Assembly (NCBI GenBank): GCA_017857825.1
Contig: JAFMCK010000005.1
Location: forward strand, 1 to 32,803
DNA from: Rhodospirillales bacterium
GTDB lineage: Bacteria > Pseudomonadota > Alphaproteobacteria > Rhodospirillales > Casp-alpha2
Reading direction: 5' to 3'
DNA length: 32,803 nt
Shown here: positions 17,158 through 25,913 of the stretch, piece after piece
How positions within the stretch are numbered: the stretch's first letter is position 1
Layout of the letters: each line of letters opens with the position of its first letter
Notes under the pieces: generated by a model
Seen by the model: the letters and a program-made list of their open reading frames with translations, nothing else
What the model was told of the DNA's origin: nothing
Databases searched by the model: none
Translations under genes and position numbers: made by a program

Positions 17158-18351
17158 TTATTTGAAATAGGCAACTGCACGTCGGTTCCTTAACCAGCCA
17201 GCCTGTTCATACAATTCGTACTGTTCCAAAACATCCTCAACCGCCGTTGGCGCAAGGCCAGCGGCTCGCCAGAGATGTCTTAGTTTGTCGATTAGCGGTC
17301 GAGAATGGATATAGAAATGATGAAGTCGCCTATTCTTGTCTATTAACGGTCGAATAAATTTACGAAAAATACTACGTGTTCTCGCAGCAGGTACAGCCGA
17401 TCCGGCACTTTTAGTAATATCTTGAATATCAAATATGGGGAGCTGTGGCTGATCAAGCTTATCTGCAGCTTTGGAAAACTCTATGATGAATTTTATATAA
17501 TGAGGCACATCTGCGGGCAAGTTGGTCTGCGGTGTCTTCTTTAATCTCGCAAAGCAATCCATCGCAATTTCTGTCTGGTTCATAATAATCGCATAGAACG
17601 CTAATTTTTGGAGGCGCGCGAATATGGCTGGCTTGTCTTGCCCGCTATTTTTTGTTGCTTCGGGCTTTTTAAGAAATAGCGCGTTCGTGACGATATCAAG
17701 ATTAGTTGAGCGGAGGCCTGTTGGTACTGATTGGGCACCAAACTTCATAAAGCCATCGAAACAGCAGAAGAAGAAGCCCAAACTTTCTAAGTAAGATTTT
17801 ACCTCAGAAAATGTTTTTTGTCCTTCATACAGTGGGTGCATTTCAGTTTCGGCAATGACGCATAGCGTTTCTTCGCGGAGACATTTTTCTGCGCCTTTCA
17901 ATACCTCCCAAGTGGCACCTTGAGCATCTATGGTGAGACAATGAGGCGGTCGCGCGAGTGCATCGCTAAAGCATATTTGATCTAAGGAACGAAATTCAGT
18001 CACTATTTCATGGTCGACTGACATAACGTTATCAAGTTTCGCAAGATATTTATATCTAGATATATAGTAAAAATTTTTGAATTCTTGCGATAATTGAAAA
18101 ATAGAACTCAGGTAAGGTTCGACCATAATATTAAATTTATCAGTATTGTTTTTATTGCTGATGCAAAAAGGGTAAACCGTTGCATATTTTCCAGCTTGAT
18201 CCAACGAACTGCGCGCTTCATTAATGCAGTCCGTATCAGGGTCATAATAGACGTAATCTATGTCATCATTAAATAACCTGGGTAGATGGATCGAGCCAGA
18301 GCCTTCTCTGGCACCAATATGATGATGGGAAAGGCGGTTACTGCTCATCAT
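17158..18351 (-). CDS. FkbM family methyltransferase
   Basis: An FkbM-type SAM-dependent methyltransferase. HIGAREGSGS near the N-terminus is the SAM-binding loop, YVYYDPD the acidic strand-2 end, and CLTIDAQGATWEVLKGAE the usual FkbM centre (normally KIDVEGxE). The C-terminal 130 residues (about 265-397) are extra, rich in basic residues, with no domain I know. The ATG at 18351 (397 residues) is fixed by a strong AGGAGG 6 nt upstream, and it overlaps the NeuB stop by one base. A longer frame to 18432 has no such signal. The gene is noticeably A+T-rich relative to its neighbours, which suggests separate acquisition. It would O-methylate a sugar; the acceptor is unknown. Confidence 0.85.
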   Translation of the reverse strand: MMSSNRLSHHHIGAREGSGSIHLPRLFNDDIDYVYYDPDTDCINEARSSLDQAGKYATVYPFCISNKNNTDKFNIMVEPYLSSIFQLSQEFKNFYYISRYKYLAKLDNVMSVDHEIVTEFRSLDQICFSDALARPPHCLTIDAQGATWEVLKGAEKCLREETLCVIAETEMHPLYEGQKTFSEVKSYLESLGFFFCCFDGFMKFGAQSVPTGLRSTNLDIVTNALFLKKPEATKNSGQDKPAIFARLQKLAFYAIIMNQTEIAMDCFARLKKTPQTNLPADVPHYIKFIIEFSKAADKLDQPQLPIFDIQDITKSAGSAVPAARTRSIFRKFIRPLIDKNRRLHHFYIHSRPLIDKLRHLWRAAGLAPTAVEDVLEQYELYEQAGWLRNRRAVAYFK

Positions 18352-19412
18352 TATGTGCCTCCTGTTTTGAGACTGATATCTATATGCGGATTTGGAAGAT
18401 CTAGTTTTTCGCCGGCAGAGAAATGTCGCCACGCAACCGATCCGACGACCCGATCAATGTCACGTGCCGGGATGCCGTCATTTGGCCGCAGCGCAACAAC
18501 ATCGTCATCGGCTATCGTCTCACCAAGCGCAATGTCACGCGCCGCAACCAAAGACCGACGCACAGACTTCACCACGTCTTTCTCTATCGGCAGCAGTCGC
18601 TTTTCCGCGGACCCCAGCATCGTCTCTGCGGTCCGGATGGAAGCGACGAGTCGAAACAGGGTTTCCGGGTCGGCAGACGCCATATGATCCGGTCCGGGGA
18701 GTGATCGATCGAGCGTATAATGCTTTTCAATGATTTTTGCGCCAAGCCCCACGGCGACCACTGCGGCAATCGTGCCGTTTGAATGATCTGACAAACCAAT
18801 GGGCAGCGAAAACTCTTCATGCAACGTTGTCATCGCCTTAATGTTCATATCTCTGTCAGGTGTTGGATACGCTGTTGTGCAATGTAGTAGTGTAATATCC
18901 AACGGATCATCGCTTATTTTCGCGCGGGCTTTGCGGAGTGTTTCTATCCCTAAGTTAACATCACTCAGATTACACATGCCTGTTGAAAGAATAATCGGAA
19001 GTCCATACGAACCGGCTAAGCGTACAAGCGGCACGTTATCAACGTCACCGGATGGAATTTTAATTCGTTGGATGTTTAGTTCTTCCACCAGGAACTTCAG
19101 GCTGGGAAGATCGAAGCCGGTTGAAAGAAATTCAATGCTGCGCGCGACGCAATGCCGTGCGAGGTCGACAAAAACCGATTGTTCTAACTCAAAGGTTTTT
19201 CCGAGTTCGTACATATCGTTGACACCCGACGTGCCAGCTTTTTGGTATTCAACCAAAGCGTTGTCTCGGCGCGTGACCAATTCGCGGTCCCACGTTTGGA
19301 ACTTCACCGCATCGGCCCCTGCATCCGCCGCAATATCGATCAAACGATGGGCCATGTCAGGGCTGCCGTTATGATTTACACCAGCTTCAGCGATGATATA
19401 GACACCACTCAT
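18351..19412 (-). CDS. legI: nonulosonic acid synthase (LegI/NeuB family)
   Basis: NeuB-family enzymes condense phosphoenolpyruvate with a six-carbon amino sugar to a nine-carbon ulosonic acid. The TIM barrel starts with IIAEAGVNHNG and continues through KFQTW, KIPSGD, ILSTGM, LLHCTTAYP and IGLSDHSNG, ending with IIEKHYTLD. An SAF (antifreeze-like) domain follows from about residue 288 and caps the active site of the partner subunit. Total length is 353 residues from the ATG at 19412, as usual for the family. This start has AAAGG 8 nt upstream and lies one base after the previous stop. The frame is open to 19439 without a better start. The LegI assignment is from the Leg-type neighbours. Confidence 0.92.
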   Translation of the reverse strand: MSGVYIIAEAGVNHNGSPDMAHRLIDIAADAGADAVKFQTWDRELVTRRDNALVEYQKAGTSGVNDMYELGKTFELEQSVFVDLARHCVARSIEFLSTGFDLPSLKFLVEELNIQRIKIPSGDVDNVPLVRLAGSYGLPIILSTGMCNLSDVNLGIETLRKARAKISDDPLDITLLHCTTAYPTPDRDMNIKAMTTLHEEFSLPIGLSDHSNGTIAAVVAVGLGAKIIEKHYTLDRSLPGPDHMASADPETLFRLVASIRTAETMLGSAEKRLLPIEKDVVKSVRRSLVAARDIALGETIADDDVVALRPNDGIPARDIDRVVGSVAWRHFSAGEKLDLPNPHIDISLKTGGT

Positions 19413-19413
19413 T

Positions 19414-20820
19414 TTACATACCTTTTGTCCTTGGCGCACATTGTTCTGCCTGCTTTGACAATGTCAAGATCTCGGCGTTAATGGCTGCCGTTGCGCTTTG
19501 CGACCCAGCCTTCATGGGGTCGTGGATTTTTTCGATTGGCGGAAAGGCGTCGAGGATCGCGGCGGCTATCTTGGGGGCTATTTCGCTGCGCACGGGTACG
19601 CGAGGGAAAAAGTATCCCGTTGTCTGTCCGCGTTTCAAAAATACAATCGCACCCACGACGCCATCAATCAAAATGATTTGGCTAAGAATATTGGGTGACG
19701 TCCGGCATCGATCAAACACCATTTGGTTTCGCGACCAGTTGGGTGCGTGCCCTGTTTGAGATTTGCGCGCGGCAAATTTCTCGCAAAGTGTTTGATGAAT
19801 ATATGCATAGTCGCCGGATGTTACTTTACGCTGCCCGACCTCATTGGCTGCGTCAGGGGCATCACTTTTGATATTGTGCGCCGGTTCTGTGGCCGCTGTT
19901 CGATAGCTTAAGAAAATGCCATCACGTCCGCCACCGATCGACTTATACGCTGTTGGGTTATGGATAATGCCGCCGACAAAGTAATTCAGCCGTAACGGTG
20001 AATATCGCTTTTTGAAATCCAACAAATGATCGTCGGGCCGTGTGGATCGGCCGCCGCCAAGGTGCATCCATTTAAAGCCTGCGTTTGCGTAATCGCGGAT
20101 CGCGATATCATGCAAAAGATACGAGGCATAGGTCTCTCGCCCACGCTGGGTTGATGCTGATAAATGCGTATGCGCAAAAATGCCGCCCGCGATACACAGC
20201 ATAACGCCAACCGGTTCGCCGTTGTCTTCTGCGACCCAGCTTCTGGAATAATCTTGCGCTAGGATATTTTTAAAATACTGCGCATCGAAATAATATCTCG
20301 CCGCTGCGTTGTTATGCTCCATACCGTCTTCATAGACGCGCCTAAATATCTCACTGTCATCTGCGCCTAAGCGCCGAACCTGCAACGCGGCGCCGGCAAG
20401 CCGAATGCGCTTTTGCGTGATCCTGTCATATGGCGGTACATCTTCTTCACGCCGTGTCGTCAAATCGACAAGGATTGTTGTCCGATTGAAACTGAAAAAA
20501 TCGAGATGTGGTCGCAATGCAGCGATATCGATAAACGGGTGAAACCGGATGAATTCGGCAACAACACCATCGTCGTAACATTTCTTTCGCCACGCGCGCA
20601 TGCCAACGTCTAAATCATCCGCCGTGCGGCTTAACGGACCGCCATAGCCCCACGGTGTCTCCGCATCAAACAGCCCTGTCGACTCTATCTCGCGGACCGT
20701 GGCCGAATGACAAAACCCATCGATATTGATTTCAGAAATATGTCCGTGGAATTGATGTATATTCAGAAACTCACGTTCATAATAAATATCATTCAAAATA
20801 TCGTCGTAATGATTTTTCAT
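19414..20820 (-). CDS. FemAB-like acyl-transferase (GNAT fold) with extra C-terminal domain
   Basis: A 468-residue protein whose first 330 residues resemble the FemAB / BioF2-like GNAT branch. An N-terminal half contains PWGYGGPL and FIRFHPF. The GNAT core has SWVAEDNGEPVGVMLC, then THLSASTQRGRETYASYLL and WMHLGGGRS, then DFKKRYSP. Residues about 340-468 form an additional domain I do not recognise. In legionaminate synthesis the C4 amine must be acylated, normally by the hexapeptide-repeat enzyme LegH. No LegH homologue is present, so this protein could be the acyl donor enzyme. FemAB relatives also use aminoacyl-tRNA, so an amino-acyl substituent is possible. It lies between legG-like and legI-like genes with gaps of 16 and 1 nt. 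Confidence 0.75.
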   Translation of the reverse strand: MKNHYDDILNDIYYEREFLNIHQFHGHISEINIDGFCHSATVREIESTGLFDAETPWGYGGPLSRTADDLDVGMRAWRKKCYDDGVVAEFIRFHPFIDIAALRPHLDFFSFNRTTILVDLTTRREEDVPPYDRITQKRIRLAGAALQVRRLGADDSEIFRRVYEDGMEHNNAAARYYFDAQYFKNILAQDYSRSWVAEDNGEPVGVMLCIAGGIFAHTHLSASTQRGRETYASYLLHDIAIRDYANAGFKWMHLGGGRSTRPDDHLLDFKKRYSPLRLNYFVGGIIHNPTAYKSIGGGRDGIFLSYRTAATEPAHNIKSDAPDAANEVGQRKVTSGDYAYIHQTLCEKFAARKSQTGHAPNWSRNQMVFDRCRTSPNILSQIILIDGVVGAIVFLKRGQTTGYFFPRVPVRSEIAPKIAAAILDAFPPIEKIHDPMKAGSQSATAAINAEILTLSKQAEQCAPRTKGM

Positions 20821-20836
20821 TAATTAAAACCGCACC

Positions 20837-21985
20837 TTAAGGATATTCAGTTTCTAAGAATGCTTTTATGTGTTCGACGATGACGCGGGACGGCAACGTG
20901 GCTTCAGAATATCTTGAGAGTGAATCGGTCTCAGCATTCCGCTTCAATGAGAGTGCTTTGTGAAGCGCGTTGGAAATGTCATCAATCCCCCCCGAACAAT
21001 CAATAATGGTCGGTGTCCGAATGCGGCCTTCCTGGCGTGATCCGATATTAACCGTTGGCGTGCCAAGGGCAGGTGCTTCTGTCATGCCGCTTGATGAATT
21101 CCCAACGACAACATCAGCCGCAGCGACCAGCGAAAGATAGCGTCGAAATCCAAGGCTTTGAACTTCCGCGGCCGTGGTCTTGTTCTGTGCAACAAAACGA
21201 CGAATTTTTGCGCTGACCTGTAAGCCGCCCGGATCTGCATTCACACCGGTAAATACGATATTTGAATCCGCAAATTGGCCAAGCACCGATAGCAACGCGT
21301 CGATACTGCTTTCTGTTTCCGCAGGATATGACGTCACCGGGTGGTAGGTTACGGCGAACAATCTTTGTTGCGGCGAAAGGCCCAATTCAGCGAGTATCTT
21401 AGTCGCATTTTCGGGAATGTGTACGCACGAGTTTTCGATTCCAAGGTGGCCGACATTGAACACGTGTGATCCGTCTAAGGCGCGCTTTTTAACATTTTCT
21501 TGGTATTCTTTGTCAGCGACGAAATGAATTCGCGACATATCGGTGACGAGGGCGCGAAAAATATTATCCAGCGCGCCAAGGGTCGTCTCACCGCCGCCGA
21601 TATGGGCAATAGGTATGCTCAAAAACGTGGCTGCAATTGCTGCTGGAACGATCTCGTAACGGTCCCCAAGTAAAATAAGCAGATGCGGCTTTTGTTGCGC
21701 AAAGGCGTCAAAGAATAATCCATGTGCTGTGCCCATTGCGTGAACGATGGCAGAGGCAGACTGGTCGCCAGAATCAAGCGGTATCGTCGCCGAGGGAGCA
21801 AACCCTTCTGTGACGATTTCCGAAAGCGTCGCCCCGTGTTCTTGCGATAGATGGGATCCCGTGACAATTAGCGACAACGCCACGTCCGGGTCATCATCAA
21901 GATGGCGCAGCAGGCGGCTCAGCAAGCCAAATTCGGCTCGGCTTCCGGTTACTGCAGCAACTCTAAAAGGTGTTAACGTTGTCAT
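20837..21985 (-). CDS. legG: hydrolysing nucleotide-sugar 2-epimerase (LegG/NeuC family)
   Basis: A 382-residue GT-B-fold hydrolysing 2-epimerase: VTGSRAEFGLL at the start, VTGSHLSQEHG, LLGDRYE, the HIGGGETTLGALD motif and the C-terminal VGNSSSGMTEAP and NIGSRQEGR donor-site segments. It releases a 2-epimerised free sugar from the activated sugar for the NeuB-type synthase. One conserved stretch is unusual: family members usually have Arg-His-Ala and Thr-Lys after the GGE motif, while here it reads FRALVTDMS. The start at 21985 is chosen because the upstream gene stops at 21991 and an AGGG precedes it; the frame is otherwise open to 22054. The FemAB-like gene follows at 16 nt. Confidence 0.9.
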   Translation of the reverse strand: MTTLTPFRVAAVTGSRAEFGLLSRLLRHLDDDPDVALSLIVTGSHLSQEHGATLSEIVTEGFAPSATIPLDSGDQSASAIVHAMGTAHGLFFDAFAQQKPHLLILLGDRYEIVPAAIAATFLSIPIAHIGGGETTLGALDNIFRALVTDMSRIHFVADKEYQENVKKRALDGSHVFNVGHLGIENSCVHIPENATKILAELGLSPQQRLFAVTYHPVTSYPAETESSIDALLSVLGQFADSNIVFTGVNADPGGLQVSAKIRRFVAQNKTTAAEVQSLGFRRYLSLVAAADVVVGNSSSGMTEAPALGTPTVNIGSRQEGRIRTPTIIDCSGGIDDISNALHKALSLKRNAETDSLSRYSEATLPSRVIVEHIKAFLETEYP

Positions 21986-21990
21986 CAGCT

Positions 21991-22485
21991 TTACCCTGCA
22001 TCCAAAACACGAAACAGGCATTCTGTTGCTGATCGATTTTTTGACAGAGCACAAAGTTGGTCGATGGAGTCGTCTGCGTTCAAAAGCGGGTTCTCGTCAG
22101 CCAATGTCTGCAGATCGGTTGCGGATAGGATGACAGGCATTTGCGAGAACAGCCAACAATCAATACTTGATGGTTCAGGCACGAACCCAACATAGGGGCA
22201 TCCAAGCGCGATGGTCTGAATAAGTGCACCGGAACTTACAGGCCCATTGGCAACGTCCGCCCATAACGCATGTGCTTGTAAACCGTCTGTTCGCGGAATG
22301 ACCGTCGCGTCTAATTTCATGCGCGAGAACAGTACCTGGAAAAATTCTGAATTATCAATTGCAGGATGTCCCTTAATGCGAACGACTTTACCTTGCTCAT
22401 TTAATACTCTGACGAGGTCGATAAGGTATTGAACGGTGTTGGCGCGAAGTGCGGCGGGGTCTGCAATTCCCGAATACACGGTCAT
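21991..22485 (-). CDS. C-terminal GT-B-like half of a surface-glycan protein, probably split from the 22530-23852 gene
   Basis: A 164-residue product. VVRIKGHPAID followed by ADVANGPVSSGALIQTIALGCP is the usual C-terminal, donor-binding half of capsule-type GT-B proteins. It lacks an N-terminal half of its own, and the gene directly upstream encodes just that half. The ATG at 22485 has no ribosome-binding site. The frame is closed by TAA-TGA a few codons upstream. I read this as the broken-off end of the preceding gene; two independently folded subunits remain possible. Confidence 0.6.
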   Translation of the reverse strand: MTVYSGIADPAALRANTVQYLIDLVRVLNEQGKVVRIKGHPAIDNSEFFQVLFSRMKLDATVIPRTDGLQAHALWADVANGPVSSGALIQTIALGCPYVGFVPEPSSIDCWLFSQMPVILSATDLQTLADENPLLNADDSIDQLCALSKNRSATECLFRVLDAG

Positions 22486-22529
22486 CTTTTGGTGTCATTA
22501 AAATGCACCGGCGTGCGCGGTCGCAAAGA

Positions 22530-23852
22530 TCACCGCGGTATCAATACATCAACCGCTGGATATTCAGCCGCGACGCTCAAATGCGCCAATGCTTTGTTGG
22601 GATAGGCCCGGCCAAGGTATTCACTCCATGCCAGATTCCGGTCGACAAGCGGGGTTTGGCCTCGGTCGCCGCATCGTGCGCCGTCACGCACAGGTGTTAC
22701 GAAGATGCCGTTCAATAGCTCTTCAATAGGAATACCTACTATTATTGCGATCTCTGCAACGACACGTGAGCGGGCGGGACGAACGTCAGACACAACAACC
22801 CGCGCTAATTTGATACGATTAAATAATTTTCGGGTTCGTCTTACAAACCCTGCCATGGCGTGAAGCCGCTCCGATTGGAACAAGTATGTTTCAACGAAGT
22901 GCCGGCGGGCTTGTTCGCGTGCTGTCAGCGGCGGCAGCCGATTCCATGCGTCTCGATAGCGGGCAATGATTTTGCGGACGTCATGGATATCTGATGGGTT
23001 TATTTTTTCTTGCGGCATGCTGACCAATGCACTGCCGTTCATCAGGCACTGGAATATATACTTTGGCGTTTTTCGTGTCGCTTGGCCGATAAAAACGGGT
23101 GAGAAGGATCGCGGACTTTTTGAAAGTATAATTCCCTCCGACGCCAAATCACTCAGCAAGAAGAAAACGCTTCGCTTATTTCTGCAAAAGACAAAACGTA
23201 GTTTGCAGATAAGTTCGACACATCCAACAAAAACATCACGTAGTCTATATATAGGGCGGATCTGCATAGTGCTTGAACCCGCAAAAACAGCAAAATCTTG
23301 ATGAAGCGAATCAGAACGCAAGGTTTCTGTGTTATGACGTGAAAACGCCACGTTGTTTTTCGTGCAAATGTCTTGGACGAGCACTTCAATGTTGGTGATG
23401 TCCAACATATCGCAGTACGCACGTACACCACGCAGTTCTATGTATTTAGGTGTGAAGGTTTGGCAGATGGCGTCCAAGGCGGCATGAATTCGACGAAACA
23501 TATAATCGGCTGTGGCAATTTGTGAATCGAATTGCCGACCTAAAGAAACACCCGCGAATTGTGAGGCATCTGTTTCGTCGAGATACACCCAACTGGCGGC
23601 GTCGATAAACACGCTGCCTGCAGCGCCGTATTGATCGCTTGTCCAATCTTCTAAAAAGGCATCCGTTAATACAGCCTCGCCGCCAAGATTTCGCCACGCC
23701 CAACTCACGGACAATTCTGTGGTCACAACCAAGACATCAGCGTCGTCTGGTGACAGCGTGTCAAGGTGCTTTTCCGTACTGACAAGAACGATCCGTTGAT
23801 ATGACGTTTTTGACGGGGCGGACCCAAATTTATCGGAAAATTTTAAGATCAA
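22530..23852 (-). CDS. N-terminal part of a GT-B-like surface-glycan protein (apparently interrupted)
   Basis: 440 residues from a TTG at 23852 (weak GGAT site upstream). I do not recognise a named family, but the end of the protein (VVVSDVRPARSRVVAEIA, then GIPIEELLNG, then AVDVLIP) is what precedes the C-terminal domain in GT-B capsule proteins. The reading frame then stops at 22530. The missing C-terminal domain lies 44 nt on, in another frame, at 21991-22485. At least one frame change and one stop codon separate them, so a simple single-base error does not rejoin them. The gene may be a degraded glycosyltransferase, or the two parts may work as a pair. It precedes the legG-like gene. Confidence 0.6.
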   Translation of the reverse strand: MILKFSDKFGSAPSKTSYQRIVLVSTEKHLDTLSPDDADVLVVTTELSVSWAWRNLGGEAVLTDAFLEDWTSDQYGAAGSVFIDAASWVYLDETDASQFAGVSLGRQFDSQIATADYMFRRIHAALDAICQTFTPKYIELRGVRAYCDMLDITNIEVLVQDICTKNNVAFSRHNTETLRSDSLHQDFAVFAGSSTMQIRPIYRLRDVFVGCVELICKLRFVFCRNKRSVFFLLSDLASEGIILSKSPRSFSPVFIGQATRKTPKYIFQCLMNGSALVSMPQEKINPSDIHDVRKIIARYRDAWNRLPPLTAREQARRHFVETYLFQSERLHAMAGFVRRTRKLFNRIKLARVVVSDVRPARSRVVAEIAIIVGIPIEELLNGIFVTPVRDGARCGDRGQTPLVDRNLAWSEYLGRAYPNKALAHLSVAAEYPAVDVLIPR

Positions 23853-23904
23853 GGCTATCCGGCGTTACAGAATGAGGGTTCGTGAGAAAATCAATTAACA
23901 AGGG

Positions 23905-24810
23905 CTACATTTCATGGGCTGATTTTGTTCCATAGCGGCGCCTATAGGCATCGCCCGGTCCACAATGACGGGATGATTCCAATGGAAAATCTTCACCGAC
24001 GGACAACAGCCATTTCTCCGGCGCTGACAGGTCGGCGATAATGTCTGATGAAATGTATCGTTGCTGATTAAGTAGTTGAGGAATACTTCGAAGGCGATAT
24101 TCGGTAAAGAATGTTCGGCGGCGGCGACCGCTCAAATTCTCTGACCCCCCATGCCAAACTTGTGAGTTTAACAGAACCCGTGATCCGGCTTTTGCTTCAA
24201 CCAGAACTTCATCTTTATGCTTTGCCGCTATATCGATGTGTTCTTGCGGATAATCCAAAATGCGATGGCTTTTTGGGATGATACGCAACGGCGCATTTTC
24301 AAGGGTCATATCATCGATCACAAAAAAGCAGAACATGCATTCAAAGGGGGCGGCTTCGTCCATTCGCGGCACCCAGTCGATGTGAATTTGTTGATTTCCG
24401 CCGCCTTTTAGTGGCTCGCGCATATCGACGGCGCTGACACGGAAGTCTGGGCCCAGAAGATGCTGCGCACCAAGCAGGACTTCCGGCATCGAGATAAGCG
24501 CCCGGAAACACCGATGCTTATTAATAAGATTGCCAAGACGAGCAGACCCGGGGTCGGCTAATTTTCCGGGTTCGCGCTCAATCACGAACTCCATCCCTTC
24601 CCAGCCGCCTTTGACACCTTCTTGGCGGCTAAGCTCATCTGTCACGTCACGTAGTTCTTCAAGCGACGTGCCGTGCTTGGACAAATGTTCAAGATCTGGC
24701 GGCAACACCACGTAGCCTAAATCATCGAACGTGCTGCGCTGCGCGTCCGTCAAGGCGGACGGCGAAATCTGATAGTATTGTAAAACGTCGTCGATATTAT
24801 TCATCGTCAT
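23905..24810 (-). CDS. phytanoyl-CoA dioxygenase (PhyH) family Fe(II)/2-oxoglutarate oxygenase
   Basis: 301 residues with the complete metal triad of the family: H143 and D145 in QIHIDW, and the distal H220 in VWHGGSEN. The arginine-rich stretch after it (SGRRRRTF) supplies the residue that binds 2-oxoglutarate. Such enzymes hydroxylate an unactivated carbon with O2. In a glycan locus the substrate could be a lipid carrier, a fatty acyl group or a sugar ring; nothing here decides it. It has 63 nt to the NAD-epimerase gene and 52 nt to the GT-B-like gene. An AGGG lies 7-8 nt before the double-start ATGACGATG at 24810. Confidence 0.88.
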   Translation of the reverse strand: MTMNNIDDVLQYYQISPSALTDAQRSTFDDLGYVVLPPDLEHLSKHGTSLEELRDVTDELSRQEGVKGGWEGMEFVIEREPGKLADPGSARLGNLINKHRCFRALISMPEVLLGAQHLLGPDFRVSAVDMREPLKGGGNQQIHIDWVPRMDEAAPFECMFCFFVIDDMTLENAPLRIIPKSHRILDYPQEHIDIAAKHKDEVLVEAKAGSRVLLNSQVWHGGSENLSGRRRRTFFTEYRLRSIPQLLNQQRYISSDIIADLSAPEKWLLSVGEDFPLESSRHCGPGDAYRRRYGTKSAHEM

Positions 24811-24873
24811 TCTACGGCCCTATCGCATCATTTGAGTTTTATGCACGGGGGATCGGCCTTGGCGAGCTATGGT

Positions 24874-25869
24874 CTATTTTAAAACCCAGTTGCCAAATAA
24901 GCTCTCAGCGCGATTAACGTCCTTAAAAAATCCCTGATTCAAGGCAGCCATCAATTCATCAATGCCGTCATCAATGCTGAATGCGGGCTCAAATTCCAAC
25001 TCGGAACGGACCTTGGCAAAGTTCACGCGGTAATTTCGCGGATCACCGCCGTGTTCCTCATAGGTGATGTGCGCGCCTGGAATGCGCGCCGCAATGGCTT
25101 CAACCAAAGACCGTTTAGTCGCGTTGTTGGTGTCACCGCCTGCATTAAAGACGGTGCCATGCACGATAGACTTTGGCGCGGCCAAGGTTTTCAAAAGCAG
25201 CCGTCCAAAATCACGGACGTGGCAATACGGCCGCCAGGTATCGGCATCAAATACGATGAGTTCATTGCCAATCGCCAGCTCTCGAGTGAACTCGCTGACC
25301 GTCAGATCAAACCGCATGCGCGGAGATAACCCGAACGCTGTTGCAAAGCGCAAAATCGTGGGCACATAGGGCAGCGTCGCGGCGGCTTCCATAAGGTAAA
25401 GCTCTGCCGCAACCTTTGCTTTTGCATAAAGCGATAACGGGTTCAGCGGCCAATTTTCGTCCGCAACAGCCCCTTCAGGGATGAGCCCATAGTTGGAACA
25501 CGTCGAGACAAAAATCACGCGATCAACAGTGCTTTCTGCCAGAACATCAAAAACCGTGCGGTAACCATCATCGTTGATCGCTTTTGATGCGTCGGGATAT
25601 GTTTTGGTGATTGGATCGCCGACCAGTCCGGCCAGCAAGATAACGTCATCAACGTCCGATAGCGCAGCGCGCACGGTATCTGCATCACACAAATCTCCAC
25701 GCATAAACTCGTAGCCCGGCTGGCCTAAGAAGCCGAATACAGTCCGATCATGTCCATAAACAAAAGAATCCAAGCATCTCACGGAGAAACCAGCCTCAAG
25801 GAATAAAGGTGTTACGGCTGTTCCCACGTAACCACCGCCACCAATTATTAGTACCTTGCGTTCGCTCAT
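24874..25869 (-). CDS. NAD-dependent nucleotide-sugar epimerase/dehydratase (extended SDR), first gene of the operon
   Basis: A 331-residue extended SDR. The glycine motif IGGGGYVG is at 9-16. The active site is S122-T-C-S and Y148-A-K-A-K152. Nucleotide-sugar 4,6-dehydratases carry an acidic pair (as in STDEVYG) where this one has CSNYG, so it is more likely an epimerase or reductase than the LegB dehydratase. It works on an activated sugar, probably a UDP- or GDP-sugar. It is the first gene of the 22.8-kb operon: its ATG at 25869 lies 44 nt after the ops-like site and 112 nt after the stop of the NusG-paralogue gene. The upstream TGATAAAAAG is a weak ribosome-binding site. Confidence 0.87.
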   Translation of the reverse strand: MSERKVLIIGGGGYVGTAVTPLFLEAGFSVRCLDSFVYGHDRTVFGFLGQPGYEFMRGDLCDADTVRAALSDVDDVILLAGLVGDPITKTYPDASKAINDDGYRTVFDVLAESTVDRVIFVSTCSNYGLIPEGAVADENWPLNPLSLYAKAKVAAELYLMEAAATLPYVPTILRFATAFGLSPRMRFDLTVSEFTRELAIGNELIVFDADTWRPYCHVRDFGRLLLKTLAAPKSIVHGTVFNAGGDTNNATKRSLVEAIAARIPGAHITYEEHGGDPRNYRVNFAKVRSELEFEPAFSIDDGIDELMAALNQGFFKDVNRAESLFGNWVLK

Positions 25870-25913
25870 CTTTTTATCAATCTCCGATATTCAATCGTGG
25901 GTTTTGATTTAGT

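Noticed and set aside
24874-25869. Assignment of the extended SDR as LegB 4,6-dehydratase
   Set aside because: The dehydratase acidic motif is replaced by CSNYG, so an epimerase or reductase fits better.
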